A stretch of 64,000 nucleotides of DNA from Halobacteriales archaeon QS_4_69_225 (GTDB taxonomy: Archaea > Halobacteriota > Halobacteria > Halobacteriales > Haloarculaceae), in the NCBI GenBank assembly GCA_003020965.1, contig PXRL01000026.1, positions 1 to 64,000 on the forward strand, written 5' to 3'. The notes under the pieces were generated by a model. That model ran no database searches, had not been told where the DNA came from, and saw only the letters and a list, made by a program, of their open reading frames with translations. Made by a program: the position numbers and the translations under genes. Below, one piece after another: positions 52,681 through 61,705 of this stretch (the first letter of the stretch is position 1; every line of letters starts with the position of its first letter).

Positions 52681-54339
52681 ATGATTCGCCGGACACTCAA
52701 CCGCGTCAGCGGCGCCGAGGCGGCGGTTTTCGTCTCCGGCGTCGCCAGCATGGGCCTGGAGATCCTCGCCGGCCGGATCATCGCCCCGCAGTTCGGCAGC
52801 AGCATCTACACCTGGGGGACCATCATCGGCGTCTTCCTGGCGGCGCTGAGCCTCGGCTACCACCGCGGCGGCCGGCGGGCGAGTCGCCGGGCGACCCCGA
52901 CGGGGCTGGCCCGGCTGTTCGTCCTGACGGCCGCCTACGTCGCGGGGCTGGTGTTCGCCGGCGACCTCCTCGTGCGGGCGACGGTCGCGTTCCCGCTGCC
53001 TTCCCGGACGGCCTCGCTGCCGGCCGTGGCGCTGCTGTTCGGGCCGCCGACCTACCTGCTGGGGTTCGTCAGCCCCTACGCCGCCGAACTCTCCGAGCGG
53101 GAAGGCACCGGCGAGGCCTCGGGTCACGTCTACGCCGTCGGCACCGTCGGCAGCATCGTCGGCGCCTTCGGGACGACGTACGCGCTGGTGCCCGCCCTCG
53201 GCACGGACGCCATCGGCTTTCTCTTCGGCGCCCTGCTGGTCGTGACGGCCGGACTGTTGACGCTGCCGAACCCCTCCCGGGAGACGCTCGGGGCGGTTCT
53301 CGGGACGATGCTCCTGCTGTCGGCCGCCATCGGCGCCGGCGTCGCCGGCGTCGCCCCCGAGGGCCGGGTCGTCTACGAGACCCAGACGGAGTACCAGGAA
53401 CTGCGGGTCGTCGACCGCGGCGACACCCGGACGCTGTATCTCGACGGCCAGCGCCACAGCGCCATGGACCGCAGCCGGCCGACCCGCCACGTGTTCGGCT
53501 ACACGCGGTACTTCCACCTGCCGTATCTGTTCGCCGAGGACCCCGAAGATATCGACCGGGTGCTGTTCGTCGGCGGCGGCGGCTTCTCCGGGCCCAAGCG
53601 GTTCCTCGAGGAGTACGACGCGACGGTCGACGTCGTCGAGATCGACCCCGAGGTGATCCGCGTCGCCCGGGAGTACTTCGCGGTGCCGGAGTCCGACCGG
53701 CTGAACGTCTACAGCCGCGACGGCCGGCGCTACCTCCGGGAGACGAACCGGACGTACGACCTCATCGTCCTCGACGCCTACAGACAGGACAAGGTGCCGT
53801 TCCACCTGACGACCGAGGAGTTCATGCGGCTCACCGAGCGCCGGCTGTCGGACGACGGCGTGCTGGTGGCGAACCTCATCTCGGCGCCGACCGGGCCGGC
53901 CTCGCGGTTCTACCGCGCCGAACACCGGACCGTCTCGCGGGTCTACCCCGAGGTGTATTCCTTCCCGACCGCCGGCGCGGGCGTCGTCCAGAACGTCGAG
54001 CTGGTCGCCACGAAGCGCGACGGCCGGCTCTCGCAGGCGACGCTCCGGGAGCGCAACCGGCGGCGGGCCGTCGGGCTCGATCTCTCGGAGGAGATCGACG
54101 ACTACCGGTACGAGCCGCCCGACGCGGACGCGCCGGTGTTGCGCGACGACTACGCCCCGGTGGACTCGCTTCTGGACCCGATGGCCGGCCGCCGGTACGT
54201 CGTCGAGCGGACCAATAGCACGACGACGCCCGAGAATCGCTCCGCGGAGTCGGTGGACCTCGCCCCCGACGCGGCCGCCGCGGTGACGCCCGTCAGTCCC
54301 CGGCCCGCAACTCGTCCAGCTCCGTCTCGCGCTCGTTGA
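52681..54339 (+). CDS. membrane-fused spermidine synthase-like protein
   Basis: A 552-residue protein with about six transmembrane helices at the N-terminus (VSGVASMGLEILAGRIIAP to LLLSAAIGAGVAGV), then a spermidine-synthase-like Rossmann methyltransferase fold (VLFVGGGGFSGPKRFLEEYD, VDVVEIDPEVIRVAREYF, YDLIVLDAYRQDKVPFHLT). The acidic loop after the SAM-like motif and the GGGGFSGPKR sequence suggest it may be a fused aminopropyltransferase or an SAM-dependent synthase; the substrate is unknown. Its last 47 bases overlap the convergent small gene at 54293. Confidence 0.85.
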   Translation: MIRRTLNRVSGAEAAVFVSGVASMGLEILAGRIIAPQFGSSIYTWGTIIGVFLAALSLGYHRGGRRASRRATPTGLARLFVLTAAYVAGLVFAGDLLVRATVAFPLPSRTASLPAVALLFGPPTYLLGFVSPYAAELSEREGTGEASGHVYAVGTVGSIVGAFGTTYALVPALGTDAIGFLFGALLVVTAGLLTLPNPSRETLGAVLGTMLLLSAAIGAGVAGVAPEGRVVYETQTEYQELRVVDRGDTRTLYLDGQRHSAMDRSRPTRHVFGYTRYFHLPYLFAEDPEDIDRVLFVGGGGFSGPKRFLEEYDATVDVVEIDPEVIRVAREYFAVPESDRLNVYSRDGRRYLRETNRTYDLIVLDAYRQDKVPFHLTTEEFMRLTERRLSDDGVLVANLISAPTGPASRFYRAEHRTVSRVYPEVYSFPTAGAGVVQNVELVATKRDGRLSQATLRERNRRRAVGLDLSEEIDDYRYEPPDADAPVLRDDYAPVDSLLDPMAGRRYVVERTNSTTTPENRSAESVDLAPDAAAAVTPVSPRPATRPAPSRAR

Positions 54340-54484
54340 TCGCCCGCCGGTAGGCCTCCTCGTCCTCGAAGTTGGCCGACTCCAGTCGTGCCTCCAGGAC
54401 GAACAGCTCCACCTGCAGCTCGCGGGCCCGCTCGTGGTGCTCCGGCGGCACGTCCGCCGGCGGCTCCTTCGGGTACTCGTCCAT
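54293..54484 (-). CDS. small acidic coiled-coil protein, haloarchaeal hypothetical
   Basis: A 63-residue protein (MDEYPKEPPADVPPEHHERA, ELQVELFVLEARLESA, NFEDEEAYRRAINERETELD). It is highly acidic and helical with a Pro-rich N-terminus, as seen in many conserved small haloarchaeal proteins. It overlaps the 3' end of the spermidine-synthase-like gene by 47 bp on the opposite strand, which makes it somewhat uncertain. Function unknown. Confidence 0.6.
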   Translation of the reverse strand: MDEYPKEPPADVPPEHHERARELQVELFVLEARLESANFEDEEAYRRAINERETELDELRAGD

Positions 54485-54630
54485 GCCGTGCGTTGGGGCC
54501 GGAGGCGGCTATGCGTGTCGGCATCGGAACCACGCGCGAAGACGCGGTCGTCGCGGCACGGACCGTCGGGCCCAGGCGAGACATCGATGACTGCCAACAA
54601 GTTCATTCCGCTCCGGGGTTATCGGCGCGT

Positions 54631-55815
54631 ATGAACGTCACGACGGGGATCGTGCTGGCGGCCGGCGAGGGGACGCGGATGCGGCCGCTGACGCACAACC
54701 GCCCGAAGACGATGCTTCCGGCGGCCGACCGGCCCGTCCTCGAGCACGTGCTGGACGTGCTCGTCGACTGCGGGCTCGAGCGCATCTGTCTGGTGGTCGG
54801 CTACGAGCGCGAGCGGGTCCAGGAGCACTTCGGCCACGCCCATCGGGAGGTGCCGCTGACCTACGTCCACCAGCGGAAGCAGCTCGGCAGCGGCCACGCT
54901 CTCCGGCAGGCCGCCGCGACGGTCGAGCCGCCGGTGCTCGTGCTCAACGGCGACCGGGTCATCGGCGAGGGAATCGTCTCGGGCGTTCTCGACGCCTTCG
55001 ACGGCCGCCCGACCGTCAGCGCGCTCGAACATCCGACGCCGTCGAAGTACGGCGCCGTCCGGGTCGACGACGGCCGGCTGACGGAACTGGTCGAGCGGCC
55101 CGACGGCGACGGTTACCGGCTCATCAACGCCGGCGTCTACGCCTTCGACGAGCGGGTGTTCGACGCCGCCGGCCGGACCACCCGGCGGGACGGCGAGCTC
55201 CAGTTGCCCGACGTCATCGGGACGCTGATCGACGACGGCGAGGTGCGGGCGGCGCGGACCGACGGCCTCTGGGGCGACGCCACCTACCCGTGGGATCTGC
55301 TGTACCTGAACCGGGAGCTGCTCGCCCGCGGGCGAATCGACCGGCCGCGCCGGGCGGAGGCGGTCTGGGTGGCCGACAGCGCCCGGGTCCACGGGACCGC
55401 GACGCTACAGCCGCCGGTCGTCGTCTGCCCGGACGCCGAGGTGGCCGCCGGGTCGGTCGTCGGCCCGAACGTCACCGTCGGCCGCAACGGCACCGTCGGC
55501 GCCAACACCACGCTCCGAAACGCCGTTCTCGACGCCGACTGCCGGGTCGGCGACGGCGCGACGCTGATCGACTGCGTGGCCGGCCGCAAGGTCGCCGTCG
55601 GCGTCGGCTCCGCCGTCGTCGGCGGCCCCGGCGACGTCCACGTCGAAGGCCGGGTCTTCGAAGATCGGGCGCTGGGGGCCGTCCTGGCCGACCGGGCGAC
55701 GGTCGGCGGCGGCGTCACGGTCGCCCCGGGAACGCTCGTCGGCGCCGACGCGACCGTCGGCGACGGGGTCCACCTGTCGGGCACCATCGCCGACGGCGCG
55801 GAGGTGGTCCGCTGA
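54631..55815 (+). CDS. bifunctional sugar-1-phosphate nucleotidyltransferase/acetyltransferase (GlmU-like)
   Basis: A 394-residue protein. The N-terminal nucleotidyltransferase has VLAAGEGTRMRPLTHNRPK, TYVHQRKQLGSGHALRQAA and LINAGVYAFDE. The C-terminal left-handed beta-helix has hexapeptide repeats (VGPNVTVGRNGTVGANTTL and onward to TVAPGTLVGADATVGDGV). It resembles archaeal GlmU, which turns glucosamine-1-P into UDP-GlcNAc. It is directly coupled to glmS (stop and start overlap, TGATG), which supports a UDP-GlcNAc role. ATG 54631 is the correct start; an upstream frame is unconserved. Confidence 0.9.
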   Translation: MNVTTGIVLAAGEGTRMRPLTHNRPKTMLPAADRPVLEHVLDVLVDCGLERICLVVGYERERVQEHFGHAHREVPLTYVHQRKQLGSGHALRQAAATVEPPVLVLNGDRVIGEGIVSGVLDAFDGRPTVSALEHPTPSKYGAVRVDDGRLTELVERPDGDGYRLINAGVYAFDERVFDAAGRTTRRDGELQLPDVIGTLIDDGEVRAARTDGLWGDATYPWDLLYLNRELLARGRIDRPRRAEAVWVADSARVHGTATLQPPVVVCPDAEVAAGSVVGPNVTVGRNGTVGANTTLRNAVLDADCRVGDGATLIDCVAGRKVAVGVGSAVVGGPGDVHVEGRVFEDRALGAVLADRATVGGGVTVAPGTLVGADATVGDGVHLSGTIADGAEVVR

Positions 55816-57611
55816 TGTGCGGCATCATCGGCTGTGTCGGCTGCGGCGACGGGACGCTGTCGACGCTCATGCACGGCCTCTCGAAGCTGGAGTACCGCGG
55901 CTACGACTCCGCCGGCGTCGCCCTCGTCGGGGCGGGCGGGCTCCGCGTGGACAAGACGGCCGGGAAAATCGAGGCCCTGGAGTCGTCCGTGGCCGACCGG
56001 GACGACCTCGCGGGGACGATCGGCGTCGGTCACACCCGCTGGAGCACCCACGGCCCGCCGACGGACGACAACGCCCACCCCCACCGGGACTGCTCGGAAC
56101 GGGTCGCCGTCGTCCACAACGGCATCATCGAGAACTACCAGTCGCTGCGGGACGAGCTGGCGGAATCGGGCCACGACTTCGACAGCGACACCGACACGGA
56201 GGTCGTCCCGCATCTCGTGGAGGCGGGTCTCGACGCCGGCAACGACCCGGAGACGGCCTTTCGGGACGCCGTCGCCCGGCTGGAGGGCAGCTACGCGCTG
56301 GCCTGCGTCGTCGAGGGCACCGAAACCGTCCTCGTCGCGCGCAACGACTCGCCGCTCGTGCTCGGCGTCGACGACGACGCCACCTACCTCGCGAGCGACG
56401 TCCCCGCCTTCCGGGCGTTCACCGACCGGGTCGTCTACCTCGAGGACGGCGACGTCGCCCGGCTGACGCCCGGCGGCTGGAGCGTCACCGGCGCCGACGG
56501 CGAACTCCGGGAGCCGGCCGTCGAGACCGTCGAGTGGGACGCCGAGGACACCGGCAAGAGCGGCTACGAGCACTTCATGCTCAAGGAGATTCACGAACAG
56601 CCGCGTGCCCTCCGGCAGTGTCTCCGGGGCCGCGTCGACGAACTCGGCGGCCGCGTCACCCTCGAGGAGCTCGACGAACTGGACGTCGACCGCGCCCACC
56701 TCGTCGCGGCCGGCACCAGCTACCACGCCGCCGTCTACGGTGCCCGGCTGCTGCGGGCCGACGGCGTGCCCGCACAAGCGTTTCTCTCCCACGAGTACGC
56801 TGTCGCACCGCCGCCGGCGGGAGAGGCGACGGTGATCGGCGTCTCCCAGAGCGGCGAGACGGCTGACACGCTGGCGGCGACCCGGACCGCACGGCGGCGC
56901 GGCGCCGAGACGCTGGCGCTGACCAACACCGTCGGCTCGACGATGGCCCGAGAGTGCGACCACGTCTGCTACATCCGGTCGGGCCCGGAGATCGGCGTCG
57001 CCGCGACGAAGACCTTCGCCGGCCAGCAGACCGCGCTGAACCTCCTCGCCCAGCACCTCTCCGACGGCCCGGTCGACCGCGAGCTGCTGGCGGCGCTGCG
57101 GGACCTGCCCGGCGACGTCCAGACCGTCCTCGACGGGACCGACGCCGAGGCCGTCGCCGAGACCTACCTCGACGGCGACGCCTACTTCTTCATCGGCCGG
57201 GCGCTGCAACAGGCCGTCGCCATGGAGGGGGCGCTGAAGATGAAGGAGATCACCTACAAACACGCCGAAGGGTTCGCCGCCGGCGAGCTGAAACACGGGA
57301 CGCTGGCGCTGGTGACGCCCGACACGCCGGTCGTCGCCGCCGTCACCGGCGACGGCGAACCCGCCCGCAAGACCGTCGGTAGCGTCAAGGAAGTCGAGGC
57401 CCGCGGCGCCCCCGTCGTCGCGGTCACCGACGGCCGCTCCGACGTCGAGCGGTACGTCGACCACGTCCTCGAGATCCCGGAGACCCACCCGCGGACGGCG
57501 GCGATCCTCGCGAACGTCCAGCTGCAGCTGCTGGCCTACCACACCGCCGCGAAGCTCGGCCGGTCGGTCGACAAGCCGCGCAACCTCGCCAAGAGCGTCA
57601 CCGTCGAGTGA
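55815..57611 (+). CDS. glmS: glutamine--fructose-6-phosphate aminotransferase (isomerising)
   Basis: It makes glucosamine-6-P from fructose-6-P and glutamine, the first step to UDP-GlcNAc. A 598-residue protein. The N-terminal glutaminase starts MCGIIGCVG (Cys2 nucleophile after Met removal) with GYDSAGVALVG and HTRWSTHGPPTDDNAHPH. Two SIS domains follow (AAGTSYHAAVYGARLLR, GVSQSGETADTLAATRTARR, GPEIGVAATKTF), ending with NLAKSVTVE. Translationally coupled to the GlmU-like gene. Confidence 0.95.
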   Translation: MCGIIGCVGCGDGTLSTLMHGLSKLEYRGYDSAGVALVGAGGLRVDKTAGKIEALESSVADRDDLAGTIGVGHTRWSTHGPPTDDNAHPHRDCSERVAVVHNGIIENYQSLRDELAESGHDFDSDTDTEVVPHLVEAGLDAGNDPETAFRDAVARLEGSYALACVVEGTETVLVARNDSPLVLGVDDDATYLASDVPAFRAFTDRVVYLEDGDVARLTPGGWSVTGADGELREPAVETVEWDAEDTGKSGYEHFMLKEIHEQPRALRQCLRGRVDELGGRVTLEELDELDVDRAHLVAAGTSYHAAVYGARLLRADGVPAQAFLSHEYAVAPPPAGEATVIGVSQSGETADTLAATRTARRRGAETLALTNTVGSTMARECDHVCYIRSGPEIGVAATKTFAGQQTALNLLAQHLSDGPVDRELLAALRDLPGDVQTVLDGTDAEAVAETYLDGDAYFFIGRALQQAVAMEGALKMKEITYKHAEGFAAGELKHGTLALVTPDTPVVAAVTGDGEPARKTVGSVKEVEARGAPVVAVTDGRSDVERYVDHVLEIPETHPRTAAILANVQLQLLAYHTAAKLGRSVDKPRNLAKSVTVE

Positions 57612-57650
57612 GGTCGACCGTACCGAGTCGACTCCTGGCTCGTGAACCGA

Positions 57651-58868
57651 CTACAGTTTCAGCACGGCGATGGTCAGCCCGACGCTGCCGACCGCCCCGA
57701 GCAGGAGAAAGGCCTCGTCGAACAGCCCCGTGTCGGCCATCACGCCGACGACGAGCGGCGAGGTGGCCCCGAGCAGCATCCACCCGGCCTTCAGCAGGCC
57801 GAAGCCGGTGCCCTGCATCTCGGTCGGGAGCGTGTCGGCGACGTACGTCTGGGTGACGACGATGGTGCCGTTCCAGGCAGCGAACAGCGCCGTCAGCGCG
57901 GCGATGGGGACGAGACCGTCGACGAACGGCAGCCCCCACAGCGCCGCGAGACAGGCCGCGAAACAGCCCAACAGCGTGCGCCGGAGCCCGATCCGGTCCA
58001 TGAACGCGCCGGCCGTCGGCTGGACGATGGCCCCGAGAGCGAAGAACGCGCCGAACAGCGTCGCGGCCGTCGCCGGCGACAGCCCCTTCGCCTCGGTCAG
58101 ATACACCGGGTAGAACGACGCGAAGCCCTGGATGAGGAAACTGAGCGAGACCTGGACGGCGACGATGGTCGGGATGGCCCCGCCGGAGATGCCGGCCCGC
58201 AGTCGCCCGAGCGTCGCCCGGACGGAGCCGTCGCCGACGGTCGCATCGGTCTCGGAGGTTCGAGAGGGCACGGCCGCCCGGAGCCCGACGGCGGCCACGG
58301 CGAAGCAGGGGACGAAGGCGCCGAAGCCGACCCGCCAGGTGAGCGCGCCCGCGGCCGCCGTCGCGGCCACCGGCAGGGCCGCGTTGCCGACGTTGCCGGC
58401 GGCCATCGTGAGCCCGACCGCCGACCCGGAGTCGTCCGGAAACAGGTCCGTGAGAACCGTGAAACGGGTGGGGCCGTACAGTGCGGTGGCCAGCCCGAAG
58501 GCGATCGTCGCCGCGAACAGCACGGCCAGCCCGGTCGCGGCGGCGACGGCGGCCATCGCGGCCGTCGAGACGACGGCACTGATTACCAGAACGTTGCCCT
58601 CGCCGACCCGGTCGCCGAGGACGCCGCCCGGGACGTGGCCGGCGGCGTAGGCGCCCCACAGCAGCGACAGCAGGAGGCCGGCCGCCGAGAGCCCGAAGTC
58701 GAACTCCGCCCGCAGGAACGGGACGAGCGCGGGGTAGACGAACCGGACGCCGATGGACAGCGCCCACCCGAGGCCGACGGCCGCCAGCACCGTCGCCGGG
58801 CCGTCGATCCAGCGGTCGCTGACGGCCGCTCGGAGCTCTGCGACGACTGAACGGACGGAATCGGCCAC
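57651..58868 (-). CDS. MFS transporter
   Basis: A 405-residue major-facilitator permease with twelve predicted helices. The loop 2-3 signature region is GVLGDRVGEGNVLVISAV, and the second half carries GAFMDRIGLRRTLLGCFA. GTG 58868 (VADSVRSVVAELRAAV) is chosen as start: longer frames run into non-conserved DNA, and the duplicate at 63.8 kb also starts at this point. Substrate unknown. Convergent with glmS. Confidence 0.88.
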   Translation of the reverse strand: MADSVRSVVAELRAAVSDRWIDGPATVLAAVGLGWALSIGVRFVYPALVPFLRAEFDFGLSAAGLLLSLLWGAYAAGHVPGGVLGDRVGEGNVLVISAVVSTAAMAAVAAATGLAVLFAATIAFGLATALYGPTRFTVLTDLFPDDSGSAVGLTMAAGNVGNAALPVAATAAAGALTWRVGFGAFVPCFAVAAVGLRAAVPSRTSETDATVGDGSVRATLGRLRAGISGGAIPTIVAVQVSLSFLIQGFASFYPVYLTEAKGLSPATAATLFGAFFALGAIVQPTAGAFMDRIGLRRTLLGCFAACLAALWGLPFVDGLVPIAALTALFAAWNGTIVVTQTYVADTLPTEMQGTGFGLLKAGWMLLGATSPLVVGVMADTGLFDEAFLLLGAVGSVGLTIAVLKL

Positions 58869-59398
58869 AGACGTGGTAATCGAGGGTGTCAAATGCCGGT
58901 TTCGTCTTCGGGCGACGCGACCAGTGCCACAGGCACGGGCAAGCGGTGGCCGGGACGCGGCCGCTGGTCCGGGTGACCGCGGAGGTCCGTAAGACGAGGC
59001 GAGGCGGTATGGCGAATTGCTCGCGACCGCTCGAGGGTCCTGGCCACGATCGTCGGTAAGGATGCCGGCTCTCCTCGCGCCTTTCGAGGCGATGAACCCG
59101 GTCGACGGCGTCGGAGGCTCCCGTTCCGCTCGGGCACGCCTGCCGGAGCGCGTCGGCCGCGTCGTCAACGACCCGTTCGCCGAATTCGCGAGCGACGGGG
59201 CGCCGTCGAGTTCGATTATGTCGGCGAAGTCGTGGGTCGCGTCTTCGTAATTCCCGGGGGATGTCCGATGGCGACGCGCCGTCGGCGATCGGGTAAGCGA
59301 CGCCACCGCGGACGTGCGGCGCGGCCATCGAGGTTCGTCGCCGACCGAGCGGTGTGCGCGCCCGAACGCTCAAGTCGCGGTCGGCCGAACGCCGCGGC
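58869..59398. other. intergenic region between MFS transporter and acyl-CoA synthetase, no gene seen
   Basis: Several GC-rich frames exist but none has a family motif. The 58869-58922 part is the promoter side of the MFS gene and is repeated near 63870-63921. The rest is probably old coding DNA in decay or regulatory sequence. Confidence 0.4.
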
Positions 59399-61099
59399 AT
59401 GGACCGGCCGGTGATGCCGAACTACGACCGCTACGAGCGGGCCCGGCGGGCGTTCAGCTGGGACCTTCCCGAACGGTACAATCCGGCGCGGTACTGCCTG
59501 CACGCTCGTGGGGACTCGCCCCCGGCCGACCGGCCCGCGCTTCTCGACGCCGCCACCGGCGAGCGGTACAGCTACCGCGACGTCGACGAGGCGTCCGGCC
59601 GGCTGGCGAACGCCCTGGCCGCGCGGGGGATCGGCGTCGGCGACCGAGTGGGTGTCGTCGCACCGCAACGCCCCGAGACGCCGGTTGCACACCTGGCCTG
59701 CTGGAAACTCGGCGCGATCACCGTACCGCTGACGACGCTGTTCGGCCAGGATGCACTCGCCTACCGGCTCGACGATGCCGGCGCGCGGGCGGTCGTTTTC
59801 GCCCCCGCAGTTCGCGAGGCCCTCGCGGCCGCAAGCACGGACTGTCCGGACCTGGAGCTCGCGGTCGCACTCGAGGGCCGGCCGTACTATCACGGTCAGC
59901 CCGACGTGGCCGGCGAAGACGGGCCCGATACGGTCGATTGTGCGGTCGTCGGGTACGACGACTTCGTCGCCGACCGACCGCCCAGTGTCGACGTCCACGA
60001 CGCGACGCCGGCGACGGACTCGGCGATCATGTACACCTCCGGCTCGACCGGTCCGGCGAAAGGCGTTCGCCACGGCCACGCCCTCTGGATCGGACGGGCG
60101 GCTGCCGCGTTCAATTTCTTCGAGGGCGCCCTGGATACGGACACCGTCGCCTGGACCCCCGCAGACTGGGCCTGGGGGTCGGCACTCGGCGGGCTACTGT
60201 TGGGGACGTGGCACCACGGCGGCACCGTCGTCGCCGCGCCGATGCGGGGCTTCGACGCCGAGGCCGCCTTCGCCGTTCTCGAGGCGTTCGACGTCACGGA
60301 GGCGCTCGTCCCGCCGACGGCACTGCGGATGATGATGACCGCCGACGCCCCCGACGACCTCGCGCTGCAGTGTATCGCCTCGGCGGGGGAGCCGGTCACC
60401 CCGGAGATCCTCGAGTGGGCCGACGAGGCCCTCGACGGCGTCTCCGTCAACGAGTACTACGGTCAGACCGAACTCAACCTGGTGGCGGCCAACGCCAGCC
60501 GGTGGTTCGAGACGCAACCGGGCAGCATGGGCAAACCCCTCCCGGGGTACGACGTCCGGATCGTCGACCCGGAACTGCCGGAGGGTGTCACCGACCCGGC
60601 CCCGCTCCCCGACGGCGAGGTCGGTGAGATCGCCGTCAGGCCGGACGACGACCGCGTCGTTTTCACCGAGTTCTGGAACCGGCCCGAAGCGACGGCGGCG
60701 AAGACCCGCGGCGAGTGGTACCTCACCGGCGACCTCGCCCGGCGGGACGACGAGGGGTACCTGTGGTTCGAGTCCCGGAAGGACGACGTGATCATCACCG
60801 CGGGCTACCGCGTGGGGCCCCGGGAGGTCGAGGAGACCCTCCTCGGGCATCCGGCCGCAGAACAGGCCGGCGTCGTCGGCGTTCCCGACGAAACCCGCGG
60901 GGAGGTGATCAAGGCCTTCGTCGAGCCGGCTGATGCCGCCGAACCCGACGACGGGCTCCGGGCGGAACTGCGCGAGCGAGCGCGAACTCGCCTTGCGGCC
61001 TACGAGTACCCCCGAGAGATCGAGTTCGTCGAGGAACTGCCGAAGACCTCGACGGGCAAGATCCGCCGGGTCGAACTCCGCGAACGCGAGCAGGGGTGA
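59399..61099 (+). CDS. acyl-CoA synthetase (AMP-forming)
   Basis: A 566-residue ANL-superfamily ligase that activates a carboxylic acid with ATP and CoA. Core motifs are present: A3 YTSGSTGPAKGVRHGHA, A5 NEYYGQTELN, A7 YLTGDLARRDD, A8 hinge RVGPREVEE and the A10 catalytic Lys in KTSTGKIRRVELR. It looks like a medium-chain or branched acyl-CoA synthetase. Start ATG 59399 (MDRPVMPNYDRYERARRAFS) is preferred to ATG 59354. An acyl-CoA dehydrogenase lies downstream, so beta-oxidation is the likely pathway. Confidence 0.93.
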   Translation: MDRPVMPNYDRYERARRAFSWDLPERYNPARYCLHARGDSPPADRPALLDAATGERYSYRDVDEASGRLANALAARGIGVGDRVGVVAPQRPETPVAHLACWKLGAITVPLTTLFGQDALAYRLDDAGARAVVFAPAVREALAAASTDCPDLELAVALEGRPYYHGQPDVAGEDGPDTVDCAVVGYDDFVADRPPSVDVHDATPATDSAIMYTSGSTGPAKGVRHGHALWIGRAAAAFNFFEGALDTDTVAWTPADWAWGSALGGLLLGTWHHGGTVVAAPMRGFDAEAAFAVLEAFDVTEALVPPTALRMMMTADAPDDLALQCIASAGEPVTPEILEWADEALDGVSVNEYYGQTELNLVAANASRWFETQPGSMGKPLPGYDVRIVDPELPEGVTDPAPLPDGEVGEIAVRPDDDRVVFTEFWNRPEATAAKTRGEWYLTGDLARRDDEGYLWFESRKDDVIITAGYRVGPREVEETLLGHPAAEQAGVVGVPDETRGEVIKAFVEPADAAEPDDGLRAELRERARTRLAAYEYPREIEFVEELPKTSTGKIRRVELREREQG

Positions 61100-61197
61100 G
61101 ACTGCCGGCGGAGCTAGAATGTGTCTCCAGCGTCAGCTCGCTGTGCGGGTCCCCCGGCGGTCGCGCAGCGAGACTGTCGGTCCATCGAGTCACGACG

Positions 61198-61416
61198 TCA
61201 TTCATTCGGTCGTTCGATTGTCCCCTCGCTCAATGATCGAATATCAGCCTTGATTTCCTCGTGCGTGTCAGGACCGAATATTCCTTCGCCCGCGATATCA
61301 GCAATGTCATAACCGGGTTCAAGATGATCTTCGATGACTTCGCTGAAACTTCGGTCGCCCTTCTCGCGTGCGAGTTTCTGGTACACCTCATCGGAGATCG
61401 CGATGTTCCTGCTCAT
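61198..61416 (-). CDS. VapB-type antitoxin (AF1095 family), without an adjacent toxin
   Basis: A 72-residue protein from ATG 61416: SRNIAISDEVYQKLAREKGD and RSFSEVIEDHL form the ribbon-helix-helix N-terminus of DUF217-type antitoxins, and an acidic C-terminal tail follows. The expected PIN-domain toxin gene would be downstream (below 61198), but that space is the end of the acyl-CoA synthetase. It is therefore an orphan, either a remnant of a TA pair or a standalone regulator. The flanks are relatively AT-rich. Confidence 0.8.
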   Translation of the reverse strand: MSRNIAISDEVYQKLAREKGDRSFSEVIEDHLEPGYDIADIAGEGIFGPDTHEEIKADIRSLSEGTIERPNE

Positions 61417-61705
61417 GGTTGTGTATGTGTATTCATACGCAAAATAAGTTCGCATGGCACTTAGCCGAGTCATCTACATGATTTTCCCTCGTATTCGCTG
61501 TATGGATTACCGTGCTTTTGGGATCCATCGACGAGCTGGTCGCCGAACAACTGTAGGGCTTCGCCGTCGGATTGTGTCCCGCTGAGTGAGAAAGTGTTAC
61601 CCAACCTGGCCGTCATGGTTTATAATAATGATGAGTTCAGTTTCGGGTTACCACTATTTCGGACTGGCTTCGATGTACTGAAAAGCGTTTAGCCCAAGTA
61701 CGTAT

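Noticed and set aside
51396-54218. Open frame of 940 codons on the plus strand across pus10 and the spermidine-synthase-like gene
   Set aside because: It spans two well-supported genes of opposite strand in wrong frames and has no motif of its own.
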